The notes beneath the pieces were generated by a model. The model did not search any database. It had not been told where the DNA came from and saw only the letters and a list, made by a program, of their open reading frames with translations. The position numbers and the translations under genes were made by a program. A stretch of 40,904 bases of DNA. It comes from CAZEFK01 sp964511405 (lineage in GTDB: Bacteria; Pseudomonadota; Alphaproteobacteria; Elsterales; Elsteraceae). The DNA lies in assembly GCA_964511405.1 (NCBI GenBank), contig CAZEFK010000037.1:1-40904 (forward strand), read 5' to 3'. Below are positions 33,172 to 40,904 of the stretch, one piece after another (the first letter of the stretch is position 1; each line of letters opens with the position of its first letter).

Positions 33172-36100
33172 ATGGACCAGCGCCGCGTCGTCCGCGTCTT
33201 CGTCTCGTCGCCGTCGGACGTGCGGCCGGAGCGGCTGCTGGCCGCGCGCATGATCGAGCGGCTGGGGCGGGAGTTCTCGTACCACCTGCGCGTCGAGGCG
33301 GTGCTGTGGGAGCGCGAGCCCCTGGTCGCGACCCACCATTTCCAGGACTACCGCAACATCCCGCCGCCGCGGTCGGCCGATATCGTGCTGGTGGTCCTGT
33401 GGTCGCGGCTGGGCGTGCCGCTGCCCGAGGCCGAGTTCCGCGGCGCCGTGTCCGGCCGGGCGGTCACCGGCACCGAGTGGGAATTCGAGGACGCGCTGGG
33501 CCACGCCCGCGTCAACCGTCAGCCGGACCTGCTGGTCTACCGCAAGACCGCGCCGGTCACGGTGTCGCTGGAGGACGACGAGAAGCTGGAACAGCAGCGC
33601 CGGCAGAAGCACCTGGTCGAGGACTTCATGCGCCGCTGGTTCCAGGACGGCGACGCGACATCCTTCACCTCAGCGTTCCAGGCCTTCCAGACGCCGGAGG
33701 AGTTCGAGGCGCGGCTTTACGACCACCTGCGCGCCCTGCTGCTGCGCCGGCTGCCGGGCGACGCCGCCCAGGCCGGGCAGGTTCGCTGGCACGATGCGCC
33801 CTTTGTCGGTTTGCGCGCGTTCGAGGCCGACGACGCGGCGATCTTCTTCGGGCGCACGCGGGCGCGCAACGAGCTGCGCGAGCGGCTGGCCGCGCGCGCC
33901 GCGCGGGGCCGCGCCGCGGTCCTGGTGATGGGGGCCAGCGGCGCCGGCAAGTCCAGCCTGGTCAAGGCCGGCCTGCTGCCCGACCTGATGCTGCCGGGGA
34001 TGATCGGCCGGGTGGCGCTGTGCCGCTGCGCCGTGATGCGGCCGTCCGACCACGCCGGCGATCCGCTGGCGGCGCTGGCCTCGGCGCTGCTGGCGCCGGC
34101 GGCGCTGCCGGCGCTGGCGGCGGCGCCCTTCTCCGAGGATGGGGGCAGCCTGGCCCGCCTGCTGCGGGCGGCGCCGGCGGAGGCGGCCCGGCCGATCCGC
34201 CAGGGCCTGGCCGCCGCGGCCCGGGCGGCGGAGCCGAAGCTGACCGAGATCGCCGAGGCCCGCCTGGTCCTGGTGGTCGACCAGCTGGAGGAGCTGTTCG
34301 CGCCTGGGATCGGCGACGATGTGCGCCACCCGTTCCTGGCGGCGCTGACCGCCTTGGCCGACAGCGGCGGGGTGTGGGTGGTCGCGACCCTGCGCAGCGA
34401 CTTCTTCGACCGGCTGGAGCGCTGTCCCGAACTGGCCGCCCTGGCGCCGGCCGAGGCCCGCTACCTGCTGCCGCCGCCCGACGAGTCCGAGATCGGCCAG
34501 ATGATCCGCCTGCCCGCCCAGGAGGCCGGGCTGCGCTTCGAGGCCGACGCCCGGCAGGGCCTGTCGCTGGACGAGGTGCTGCGCGGCGCCGCCGGCCGCG
34601 ATCCGACGGTGCTGCCGCTGCTCTCGTTCCTGCTGGCGCAGCTGTGGGCCGCGCGCACGTCGGAGGGTGTCCTGACCTTCGCCGCCTATGAGCGGCTGGG
34701 CGGTCTGGAGGGCGGCATCGCCGAGCGCGCCGAGGCCGAAGTGGCGGCGCTGCCGGCGGCGGCGCAGGCGGCCCTGCCGGCGCTGCTGCGGTCGCTGGTC
34801 ACGGTCGCCGACGACCTGATGGCGACCGCCCGCCCGGCGCCGATGCGGACCGAGGCCGCGGATCCCGGGCGGACGGCCGCCATCGAGCGGCTGGTCGCGG
34901 CGCGGCTGCTGGTCACCGGCGCCGGCGCCGGAGGCCCGGTGCTGCGGCTGGCCCATGAAGCGCTGATCACGCGCTGGCCGCGCCTGGCGCGCCTGGTCGC
35001 CGACGACCAGGCGTTCCTGCGCATCCGGACACGGCTCCAGGCCGACGAGGCCCGCTGGCGGCGCGAGGGCCGGCCCGACGACCTGCTGCTGCCGTCCGGC
35101 ACGCGCCTGACCGAGGTCGCCGCGGTCATGGCCGAGCGGCGCGATGAGCTCGATCCGGAGCTGACGGCGTTCTTCGATGCCTCCATGGCGGCCGAGGCCA
35201 GGCGCCAGGCGGCCGCGCGGGCAGCCGGATCCGCGCTGCAGCAGGAAGCCGTGCCGCGCTGGCTCGGGATCGGGCGGGTGGCCGGGATTGTGGCGCTGGT
35301 GGCGGCGCTGCTGGTGCCGCTGCTGCTGCCCACCGCGTTCGATGCGCCGCGGCTGGCGCTGTTCGATTGTTTCATGCGGCTCCGGCCGCGGGTCCCGGCG
35401 GGCTCGCCGGTGGTCATCGTGGCGATCGACGACGCCAGTCTGCAGCGGGTCGGGCAATGGCCCTGGCCGCGCAGCGTGACGGCGGCGCTGGTCGCGCGGC
35501 TGGCCAGCGGACACCCGGCGGCCCTGGGCGTCCATCTGCTGTGGCCCGAGCCGGATCGGCTGTCGCCGCCGAACTGGGTGCGCGCCGAGCCGGGGCTGCC
35601 GCCCGACCTGGCGCGCCAACTCGCCGCCCTGCCGGACAACGACGCCATCCTGGCCGAAGCGCTGGCGGCGGCGCCTGTTGCGATCGGCGTCGGGCTCGGC
35701 GCCGGCGGGCCGCCGGCCGGTGTGGTCACGCCGATCCGGATCGTCGGCGGCGACCCGGCACCGATGCTGCCGCACTATGCCAATGCCCTGCGCAGTTTGC
35801 CGCTGCTGGACCGCGCCGCCCGCGGCCACGGCACCCTGACCACCGAGCGCGACAGCGACGGCTTCATCCGCCGGGTGCCGACGGTGCAACTGGCCGGCGG
35901 CACGCCGATGCCGACGCTCGACCTGGAGATGGTGCGGCTGGCCGTCGGGGCGCCTGACCTGGTGCTGGTGGCCGATGCCGGCGGTGCCCGGTCGGTGGCG
36001 GTCGGCCCGGTGGCGGTGCCGACCGAGCCGGACAGCACCGTGTGGGTCCACTTCGCCGGCCGCGGCGGCCGGCCGACGGTGTCGGCGGCCGACGTCCTGG

Positions 36101-36567
36101 ACGGCACGGTGCCGGCGGCGGCATTCAAGGACCGGCTGGTGCTGGTCGCGGCCATGGCCGGCGGCTTGGCGCAGACCGTCGAGACCCCGCTCGGCCCGAT
36201 GTACGCGCCCGAGATCGCCGCGGAGTTCCTGGAGACCCTGATCGACGGGCGGGTGCCGATGCGCCCGCGCTGGGCGCCCTGGGCCGAGGCTGTCCTGACG
36301 CTGGCGGTCGGCATCGGGCTGATCCTGGGCCTCAGCCGCCGTCATCCGGCGTGGTATGCAGCGGTGGCCGGGATTGCGGGGCTGGCGCTCGGGTTGGCCG
36401 GCCTCGCCGCCTGGGACCGGGCCCTGCTGCTGGTCGACGTCGCGACGCCAGGGCTGGGGCTGGGGCTGGTCCTGGCGGCCCTGCTGGCCGGCGACCTGGT
36501 CGAGGCCAACCGGCGCCGGCGCCGGCTGCGCGCGGCCCTGGAAGGTCGGAGCGACGCCGTGGCATGA
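33172..36567 (+). CDS. DUF4062-STAND NTPase-CHASE2 membrane protein
   Basis: A 1131-residue multidomain protein. Residues 5-115 match DUF4062 (VRVFVSSPSDVRPERLLAARMI). About 205-610 is an nSTAND1-type NTPase: entry PFVGLRAFEADDAAIFFGR, Walker A GASGAGKS (254-261), Walker B VLVVDQLEELF with D370, then RSDFFDRL and LRLAHEALITRWPRL. A membrane helix lies near 697-720. CHASE2 (about 724-1030) opens RLALFDCFMRLRPRVP and VVIVAIDDASLQRVGQWPWPRS. Three more helices lie near 1036-1107, and the protein ends with a basic tail RRRRRLRAALEG. In usual CHASE2 cyclases this tail leads into the catalytic domain, which is missing here. CHASE2 would be periplasmic; DUF4062 and STAND cytoplasmic. Confidence 0.85.
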   Translation: MDQRRVVRVFVSSPSDVRPERLLAARMIERLGREFSYHLRVEAVLWEREPLVATHHFQDYRNIPPPRSADIVLVVLWSRLGVPLPEAEFRGAVSGRAVTGTEWEFEDALGHARVNRQPDLLVYRKTAPVTVSLEDDEKLEQQRRQKHLVEDFMRRWFQDGDATSFTSAFQAFQTPEEFEARLYDHLRALLLRRLPGDAAQAGQVRWHDAPFVGLRAFEADDAAIFFGRTRARNELRERLAARAARGRAAVLVMGASGAGKSSLVKAGLLPDLMLPGMIGRVALCRCAVMRPSDHAGDPLAALASALLAPAALPALAAAPFSEDGGSLARLLRAAPAEAARPIRQGLAAAARAAEPKLTEIAEARLVLVVDQLEELFAPGIGDDVRHPFLAALTALADSGGVWVVATLRSDFFDRLERCPELAALAPAEARYLLPPPDESEIGQMIRLPAQEAGLRFEADARQGLSLDEVLRGAAGRDPTVLPLLSFLLAQLWAARTSEGVLTFAAYERLGGLEGGIAERAEAEVAALPAAAQAALPALLRSLVTVADDLMATARPAPMRTEAADPGRTAAIERLVAARLLVTGAGAGGPVLRLAHEALITRWPRLARLVADDQAFLRIRTRLQADEARWRREGRPDDLLLPSGTRLTEVAAVMAERRDELDPELTAFFDASMAAEARRQAAARAAGSALQQEAVPRWLGIGRVAGIVALVAALLVPLLLPTAFDAPRLALFDCFMRLRPRVPAGSPVVIVAIDDASLQRVGQWPWPRSVTAALVARLASGHPAALGVHLLWPEPDRLSPPNWVRAEPGLPPDLARQLAALPDNDAILAEALAAAPVAIGVGLGAGGPPAGVVTPIRIVGGDPAPMLPHYANALRSLPLLDRAARGHGTLTTERDSDGFIRRVPTVQLAGGTPMPTLDLEMVRLAVGAPDLVLVADAGGARSVAVGPVAVPTEPDSTVWVHFAGRGGRPTVSAADVLDGTVPAAAFKDRLVLVAAMAGGLAQTVETPLGPMYAPEIAAEFLETLIDGRVPMRPRWAPWAEAVLTLAVGIGLILGLSRRHPAWYAAVAGIAGLALGLAGLAAWDRALLLVDVATPGLGLGLVLAALLAGDLVEANRRRRRLRAALEGRSDAVA

Positions 36568-36574
36568 GAGAACC

Positions 36575-37291
36575 ATGTTTCTGACCTTCGAGGACCGGCC
36601 GTCCTGGTCGCCCTTTATCGAGCGGGTCTGGCGCTGCCGTGGCGGCGCCGGCGGCCGGTTCTTGTCCATGGCCGAGGGCGTGCTGGAGCTGGTGGTGACC
36701 CGGCTGCCGGGCCTGACCCGGGTCACCCTGCGGGGGCCGGTCACCCGAGCCATCGCGGTCGACTGCCCGCCTGGCGGGCATTGGGTCGCCATCCGCTTCA
36801 GCCCCGGCACCTACCTGCCGCGGCTGCCGACCGTCCTGCTGCTCGACCACAACGATCTGGAGCTGCCGGTGACCGCCGACGGCCGCTTCTGGATGGAAGG
36901 GGGCTGCTGGGAGATCCCCGGCTTCGAGACCGCCGAGGTCTTCGTCGCGCGCCTCGTCCGCCAGGGCAGCCTTGCCCGCGATCCGGCGGTGGCGGCGGCC
37001 GTCGCGGGCGATCCGCAGCCGCTCGGCCGGCGCTCGGTGCAGCGCCGGTTCCGGCACGCGACCGGCCTCACGCCCGGGCAGTTCCGCCAGATCGAGCGCG
37101 CCCGCCATGCCGCCCAGCTGCTCGAGGGCGGGGCCGCGATCCTCGATGTCGCCTATAGCACCGGTTACGCCGACCAGGCGCACCTGACCCGGTCGCTGAC
37201 CCGGCTGATCGGCCAGACGCCGCTCAAGATCCAGCGCCGCGCGGCGCAATTGTCGTTTTCCTTCAAAACAGAGCAGGCCGGCCCTGGCTAG
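36575..37291 (+). CDS. AraC-family transcriptional regulator
   Basis: A 238-residue regulator. The N-terminal part (SFIERVWRCRG-like start, PGGHWVAIRFSPGTYLPRLP) resembles the DUF6597/AraC sensor type. The C-terminal HTH reads RRSVQRRFRHATGLTPGQFRQIERARHAAQLL, then ILDVAYSTGYADQAHLTRSLTRLIGQTPLKI. ATG 36575 follows GAGAG and lies 7 nt after the STAND-CHASE2 stop, so some co-transcription is likely. It may mainly control the VOC and membrane-protein genes that follow. Confidence 0.88.
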   Translation: MFLTFEDRPSWSPFIERVWRCRGGAGGRFLSMAEGVLELVVTRLPGLTRVTLRGPVTRAIAVDCPPGGHWVAIRFSPGTYLPRLPTVLLLDHNDLELPVTADGRFWMEGGCWEIPGFETAEVFVARLVRQGSLARDPAVAAAVAGDPQPLGRRSVQRRFRHATGLTPGQFRQIERARHAAQLLEGGAAILDVAYSTGYADQAHLTRSLTRLIGQTPLKIQRRAAQLSFSFKTEQAGPG

Positions 37292-37322
37292 CATCCCGTC
37301 CGCAACCGGGAGGGAGACTGAG

Positions 37323-37727
37323 ATGCGAGCGGAGCCTTATCTGTTCTTCGGCGGACGATGCGCCGAGGCGCTCGACTTTTATCGCGGGACGCTGGGCGCC
37401 GAGATCACGGCCCTGGTGCGGTTCGGCGACATGCCGGGCGCGCCGCCGGGCGCCGAGGACAGGGTCATGCATGCCGCGCTGCGCATCGGCCCGACGACCG
37501 TGCTGGCCTCGGACGGCGCGGGCCAGGGCGCGCCGCCGCCCGGCGGCTTTGCGATCTCGCTGCAGGTCGCGTCCGCGGCCGAGGCGGAGCGCCTGTTCGG
37601 GGCGCTGGCGGAGGGCGGGCGGATCGAGGTGCCGCTGATGGCGACACCGTTCGCCGCCCGGTTCGGCAAGCTCGCCGACCGCTTCGGCACGCCCTGGATG
37701 ATCGTAACAGGGCCGGCCGGTGCTTAG
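37323..37727 (+). CDS. VOC-superfamily protein (PhnB/glyoxalase-like)
   Basis: A 134-residue protein with the paired beta-alpha-beta-beta-beta pattern of the vicinal oxygen chelate fold: PYLFFGGRCAEALDFYRGTLGAEI at the start and LADRFGTPWMIV at the end. This is the PhnB/3-demethylubiquinone-methyltransferase-like subgroup, mostly of unknown activity. GGGAGGGAG precedes the ATG. It overlaps the next gene by 8 nt. Confidence 0.85.
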   Translation: MRAEPYLFFGGRCAEALDFYRGTLGAEITALVRFGDMPGAPPGAEDRVMHAALRIGPTTVLASDGAGQGAPPPGGFAISLQVASAAEAERLFGALAEGGRIEVPLMATPFAARFGKLADRFGTPWMIVTGPAGA

Positions 37728-38097
37728 GGTCGGCTGGGGGCTGAGCGGGTTCGCCATCCTGTTCTGCTTCATGGATGCGGTCATGAAGCTGCTGGCGCTG
37801 CCGGTGGTGCTGGCGAGCAACGCCGAATTGGGCTTCGGCGGTGTCGGGATGGCGCGCCTCTTGGGAGTCGTCCTGCTGGTGTGCACCGCCCTCTATGCCG
37901 TGCCGGCGACCGCGGTGCTGGGCGCGGTGCTGCTGACCGGCTATCTGGGCGGGGCCGTGGCCGCGCATCTCCGGGCCGGCGACCCGCTGCTGACCCACGT
38001 GCTGTCCGGCGTCTATGGCGGGCTCCTGGTCTGGGGTGGCCTGTGGCTGCGCGAGCCGCGGCTGCGGGCACTGTTGCCGTGGCGGGCGGCGGGCTAG
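37720..38097 (+). CDS. Small DoxX-like membrane protein
   Basis: A 125-residue protein with four hydrophobic segments (FAILFCFMDAVMKLLALPVV, MARLLGVVLLVCTALYAV, TAVLGAVLLTGYLGGAVAAHL, VLSGVYGGLLVWGGLWL). The order and the ATAVLGAVLLTGYLGGAVA-H motif fit the DoxX-like family. The GTG start overlaps the VOC gene, so the two are translated together. VOC/DoxX-like pairs next to an AraC regulator are common and functionally undefined. Confidence 0.78.
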   Translation: MLRVGWGLSGFAILFCFMDAVMKLLALPVVLASNAELGFGGVGMARLLGVVLLVCTALYAVPATAVLGAVLLTGYLGGAVAAHLRAGDPLLTHVLSGVYGGLLVWGGLWLREPRLRALLPWRAAG

Positions 38098-38195
38098 GGA
38101 AATGGCACAGTCCAGGCCTCATGGCGCCAGTGTTGGATGGTTTCGGCCAACTCGGTTCGTGCTAGGCCCACCATCGCTGGTCGCCCAGCCTCAGG

Positions 38196-38573
38196 CTACC
38201 GGGCCGGGAGATCGTAGAACCGGAACACCACATCGGAGCCATCAAGGTCGATCTCAAGGACCTGGTTGACCGGTTCGCCGGCTTCCGCAAGTTCGGCCAG
38301 CGCCATACGAAACAACCGCTGCTGTGTCGATCGACCAACACTCGGCACGATAATGATAAGGCCAATATGCAGCGGTTGTTCTGCGTAGAGTGTGCGGAAA
38401 TCGGTGCCGTTATTGGTTACGAGCACCAACTCGCGGTCGCGAGCATAGGCGGCGACATGCCAATCTTTCCATCCCGCCCGACCGACATGCGCCACATGAT
38501 AGGCTTCGTGGCCTGCTGCGTTCGCTGTGCCGACGAGATCGAGGCTCAGGCATTCGTCGATCAGGAATCGCAC
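38196..38573 (-). CDS. DUF5615 PIN-like toxin
   Basis: A 125-residue PIN-like nuclease. Acidic residues D6 and E7 (MRFLIDECLS) and the motif LVLVTNNGTDFRTL match the DUF5615 active-site pattern. Family members are predicted RNases in toxin-antitoxin pairs. The GTG start follows the antitoxin stop directly (TGAGTG), with GAGG 9 nt upstream. The C-terminus LEIDLDGSDVVFRFYDLP is intact. Confidence 0.85.
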   Translation of the reverse strand: MRFLIDECLSLDLVGTANAAGHEAYHVAHVGRAGWKDWHVAAYARDRELVLVTNNGTDFRTLYAEQPLHIGLIIIVPSVGRSTQQRLFRMALAELAEAGEPVNQVLEIDLDGSDVVFRFYDLPAR

Positions 38574-39197
38574 TCAGCCGGCCTCGGGGCTCGGCACATG
38601 CCTCCGTGTGTGCCGCCGCGGCGGCTGGTTTGACCAAGGTTGCTTGCGCGGCCGGCCGCGCAGCGGGTATGCCTCGGCATAGATCGGTGCGAGCCGGATC
38701 ATCTCTGCCGTCAATCGCGGGTATCCTGCAAGCAAGTCCTCGGGGCCTTCCCCCTGCGCGATCAAGCTGGCAATCGGATGCACGGGGATCCGCGTCCCAC
38801 GGAACACCGGATCGCCGCCCATGATGCCGGGATCACTGGCGACCAACTGGCGCGCTCGGCGCAAATCGCGCAGCGCCGACGCCAGCGCGCGGCGTGGCCC
38901 TCGAAGATCGATCCTCACCAACCCGCCCTCGAGCGTCACCAGATTGCGCGGCGCGCGGGCCATGGCGTCCACCACCTCGCGCCGCAATTCGGGTGCGAAC
39001 CGGTTGGCAAGCCGCCGTTCCACCGCCAGCGACATCAGCGCTTGCAGGTCGAGCAATCGACTCGGTTGCCCGCCGAGCGCACCGGGGACCGCCTCCACCG
39101 TCTTCCTGTCGATCGCGTTGTTCACCGCTTTCAACGACAGGCCGGTCAGCACCGCCGCTTCGGTCGGCGTGAACAGCATCGCCGCGGAACCAGGCAT
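38574..39197 (-). CDS. DUF433 antitoxin with N-terminal HTH
   Basis: A 207-residue antitoxin. Residues about 8-60 form an HTH (TPTEAAVLTGLSLKAVNNAIDRK, MerR-like). The DUF433 domain near 120-180 reads DPGIMGGDPVFRGTRIPVHPIASLIAQGEGPEDLLAGYP, the characteristic motif. The C-terminal tail is basic. ATG 39197 or ATG 39179 could start it; GGAAC precedes the former. It is first in a two-gene operon with the PIN-like toxin, behind a dyad promoter. Confidence 0.87.
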   Translation of the reverse strand: MPGSAAMLFTPTEAAVLTGLSLKAVNNAIDRKTVEAVPGALGGQPSRLLDLQALMSLAVERRLANRFAPELRREVVDAMARAPRNLVTLEGGLVRIDLRGPRRALASALRDLRRARQLVASDPGIMGGDPVFRGTRIPVHPIASLIAQGEGPEDLLAGYPRLTAEMIRLAPIYAEAYPLRGRPRKQPWSNQPPRRHTRRHVPSPEAG

Positions 39198-39228
39198 GGG
39201 CGTTCCAAAATCAATCTTCCAGAGAAGA

Positions 39229-39254
39229 AGATATATCTAGGATCGCTGATCCTA
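39229..39254 (-). promoter_or_regulatory. Dyad operator before the DUF433/DUF5615 pair
   Basis: Two adjacent palindromes lie in an AT-rich patch: AGATATATCT (39229-39238) and TAGGATC-GCT-GATCCTA (39238-39254). They sit 32 nt before the antitoxin start and fit autoregulatory sites for the HTH antitoxin. Confidence 0.55.
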
Positions 39255-39264
39255 TCAATGACAA

Positions 39265-40500
39265 TCACCCCACCCCGCGCGCATCCTCGATGACCAAGCC
39301 GTCATTGGGCAGGCCGCCGGGCGCCACCAGCTCGACCGTGCCGTTGAGCTTGGTGACGGTCGCCAGCGTCTCGCGCAAGGCCGAGACCAGCGCCTCGCCG
39401 CCCTCGGCCGTTTCGCAGCGCAGGACCATGGTGTCGCTGGCGTTGGCGCGGCCGACCACCAGGCGGGCGCGGCCGATGCCGGGATGGCGGCGCAGCACCT
39501 CGGCGACCTGGGCCGGGTGCACGAACATGCCCTTGACCTTGGTCGTCTGGTCGGCGCGGCCGAGCCAGCCCTTGAGGCGCCGGTTGGTGCGTCCGCACGG
39601 GCTGGTGCCGGGCAGCACCGCCGACAGGTCGCCGGTGGCGAAGCGGAGCAGCGGATAGGCGCGGCCGAACAGGGTGACCACGACCTCGCCGACCTCGCCG
39701 TCCGGCACCGGGTCGCCGGTGCCGGGCCGCACGATCTCGACCAGGATGTCCTCGTTCAGCACCAGGCCCTCGCGGGCCGGCGTCTCGTAGGCGACGATGC
39801 CCAGGTCGGCGGTGCCGTAGCACTGGCTGACGGCGATGCCGCGCGCGGCATAGGCGGCGCGCGCGTCGGGCAGGTAGGGGCCGCCCGAGACGCTCGCGAT
39901 CGTGGTGGCCCGGCAGTCCAGCCCCAGGGCGTCGGCCTTGTCGAGGATGATCTTCAGGAAGTCGGGGGTGCCGATATAGCCCTTGGGGCGGAGTGCCGCC
40001 ATGACCTGGGCCTGCTGCTCGGTGTTGCCGGTGCCGGCCGGGATCACGGCGCAGCCGACGGCGTGCGCACCGGTTTCAAACATGGCGCCGGCCGGGGTCA
40101 GGTGGTAGGCGAAGCAGTTCTGGGCCAGGTCGCCCTTGCGGAAACCGGCGGCGAACAGGGCGCGGGCGCTGCGCCAGGGATCGCGGCCATGCGGCTCGGG
40201 ATCGAAGATCGGCCCGGGCGAGGCGAAGACCCGCGCCAGTTCGCCGATCGCGACCGCGGCGAGGCCGCCGAAGGGCAGGGCGGCCTGCTGCAGGGCGGCT
40301 AGCTCGGACTTGCGCGTGACCGGCAGGCGGGCGAGCGCGGCGCGGTCGCGGATCTCGGCGGGTTCGATGCCGGCCAGCAGGCGGGCGAAATATGGCGCGT
40401 GGACCTGGGCATGGGCGACCTGGGCGGGCAGGGCGGCCAAGAGCGCCGCCTCGCGCTGGTCGGGCGGCTGCGTCTCGGCCTTGTCGTAGAAGTCGGTCAT
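39265..40500 (-). CDS. AMP-binding acyl-CoA ligase of the PaaK (phenylacetate-CoA ligase) family
   Basis: A 411-residue adenylate-forming enzyme that would activate an aromatic or branched carboxylic acid to its CoA thioester. Landmarks are VTRKSELAALQ near residue 60, the AMP-binding segment SQCYGTADLGIVAYE, GEVVVTLFGRAYPLLRFATGDLS with the ribose-contacting Asp, GRADQTTKVKGMFVHPAQV and the C-terminal lysine region VTKLNGTVELV. It lies 16 nt upstream of the codirectional stop of a LivF-type ATPase. PaaK-like enzymes often sit with branched-chain-type importers in aromatic-acid uptake clusters. Confidence 0.9.
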   Translation of the reverse strand: MTDFYDKAETQPPDQREAALLAALPAQVAHAQVHAPYFARLLAGIEPAEIRDRAALARLPVTRKSELAALQQAALPFGGLAAVAIGELARVFASPGPIFDPEPHGRDPWRSARALFAAGFRKGDLAQNCFAYHLTPAGAMFETGAHAVGCAVIPAGTGNTEQQAQVMAALRPKGYIGTPDFLKIILDKADALGLDCRATTIASVSGGPYLPDARAAYAARGIAVSQCYGTADLGIVAYETPAREGLVLNEDILVEIVRPGTGDPVPDGEVGEVVVTLFGRAYPLLRFATGDLSAVLPGTSPCGRTNRRLKGWLGRADQTTKVKGMFVHPAQVAEVLRRHPGIGRARLVVGRANASDTMVLRCETAEGGEALVSALRETLATVTKLNGTVELVAPGGLPNDGLVIEDARGVG

Positions 40501-40516
40501 GGCCCCTATGTCCAGT

Positions 40517-40904
<388 letters not shown>

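Noticed and set aside
31260..36810. Very long open frames overlapping the CHASE2 and cyclase genes (1143 residues on + at 31260-34691, 1046 residues on - at 33670-36810)
   Set aside because: They are Arg/Gly/Gln-rich shadow frames of GC-rich coding DNA, with no recognisable domain. The frames I kept carry clear domain motifs.

Overview
The window is a 40.9 kb piece of a very GC-rich bacterial chromosome. The GC-rich codon use, the many ABC importers, the IclR/GntR/TetR regulators, the Tat-type secretion signals and the TPR-glycosyltransferase proteins fit a free-living alphaproteobacterium of the Rhodospirillales type (Azospirillum/Inquilinus-like). This placement is inference from gene style, not a phylogeny. 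I see no rRNA, tRNA, CRISPR array or intact mobile element. No gap between genes exceeds 300 bases.

Left part (1-11 kb): a minus-strand dipeptide-type ABC importer (binding protein and permease, continuing off the left edge) is divergent from an IclR regulator. After a DUF1778-GNAT toxin-antitoxin pair, an orphan glycine-rich tail-fibre-like gene and an IS630-type transposase scrap, there is a second minus-strand import operon: polar amino-acid-type binding protein, two permeases, ATPase, then an HD-domain hydrolase and a GST. The two importers are preceded by the same promoter/operator module (TTGCAC-17 nt-TAGCGT followed by two 16-bp GTC-rich dyads 4 bp apart). The IclR protein therefore probably controls both.

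Middle (11-18.5 kb): a TetR/beta-class GST divergent pair with a dyad operator; a tiny lipoprotein; two TPR-glycosyltransferase proteins enclosing two small unknown genes; a CtBP-like 2-hydroxyacid dehydrogenase; and a ParDE-type toxin-antitoxin module.

18.5-29.9 kb is a catabolic island: a binding protein, an FAD amine/amino-acid oxidoreductase, a HutC-type GntR regulator, hydantoinase/oxoprolinase subunits A and B, a permease, a permease-ATPase fusion and a second ATPase. The same 13-bp operator core (TTGGTATACTCCA) lies upstream of the binding protein and in the gntR/hyuA intergenic region. This ties the split transporter and the ATP-dependent lactam/imide hydrolase into one predicted regulon.

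29.9-36.6 kb is the most unusual part. A receiver-HDOD protein is followed by a divergent pair: a TPR-SLOG-nucleotide cyclase-like protein and a 1131-residue DUF4062-STAND NTPase-CHASE2-3TM membrane protein. The membrane protein stops where a CHASE2 cyclase would normally enter its catalytic domain, while the neighbour carries a cyclase-fold domain with altered catalytic residues. I propose a split sensor/second-messenger or conflict system.

Right end (36.6-40.9 kb): AraC regulator, VOC protein and small membrane protein; a DUF433/DUF5615 toxin-antitoxin pair with a dyad promoter; and a PaaK-type acyl-CoA ligase next to a LivF-type ATPase cut by the window edge.
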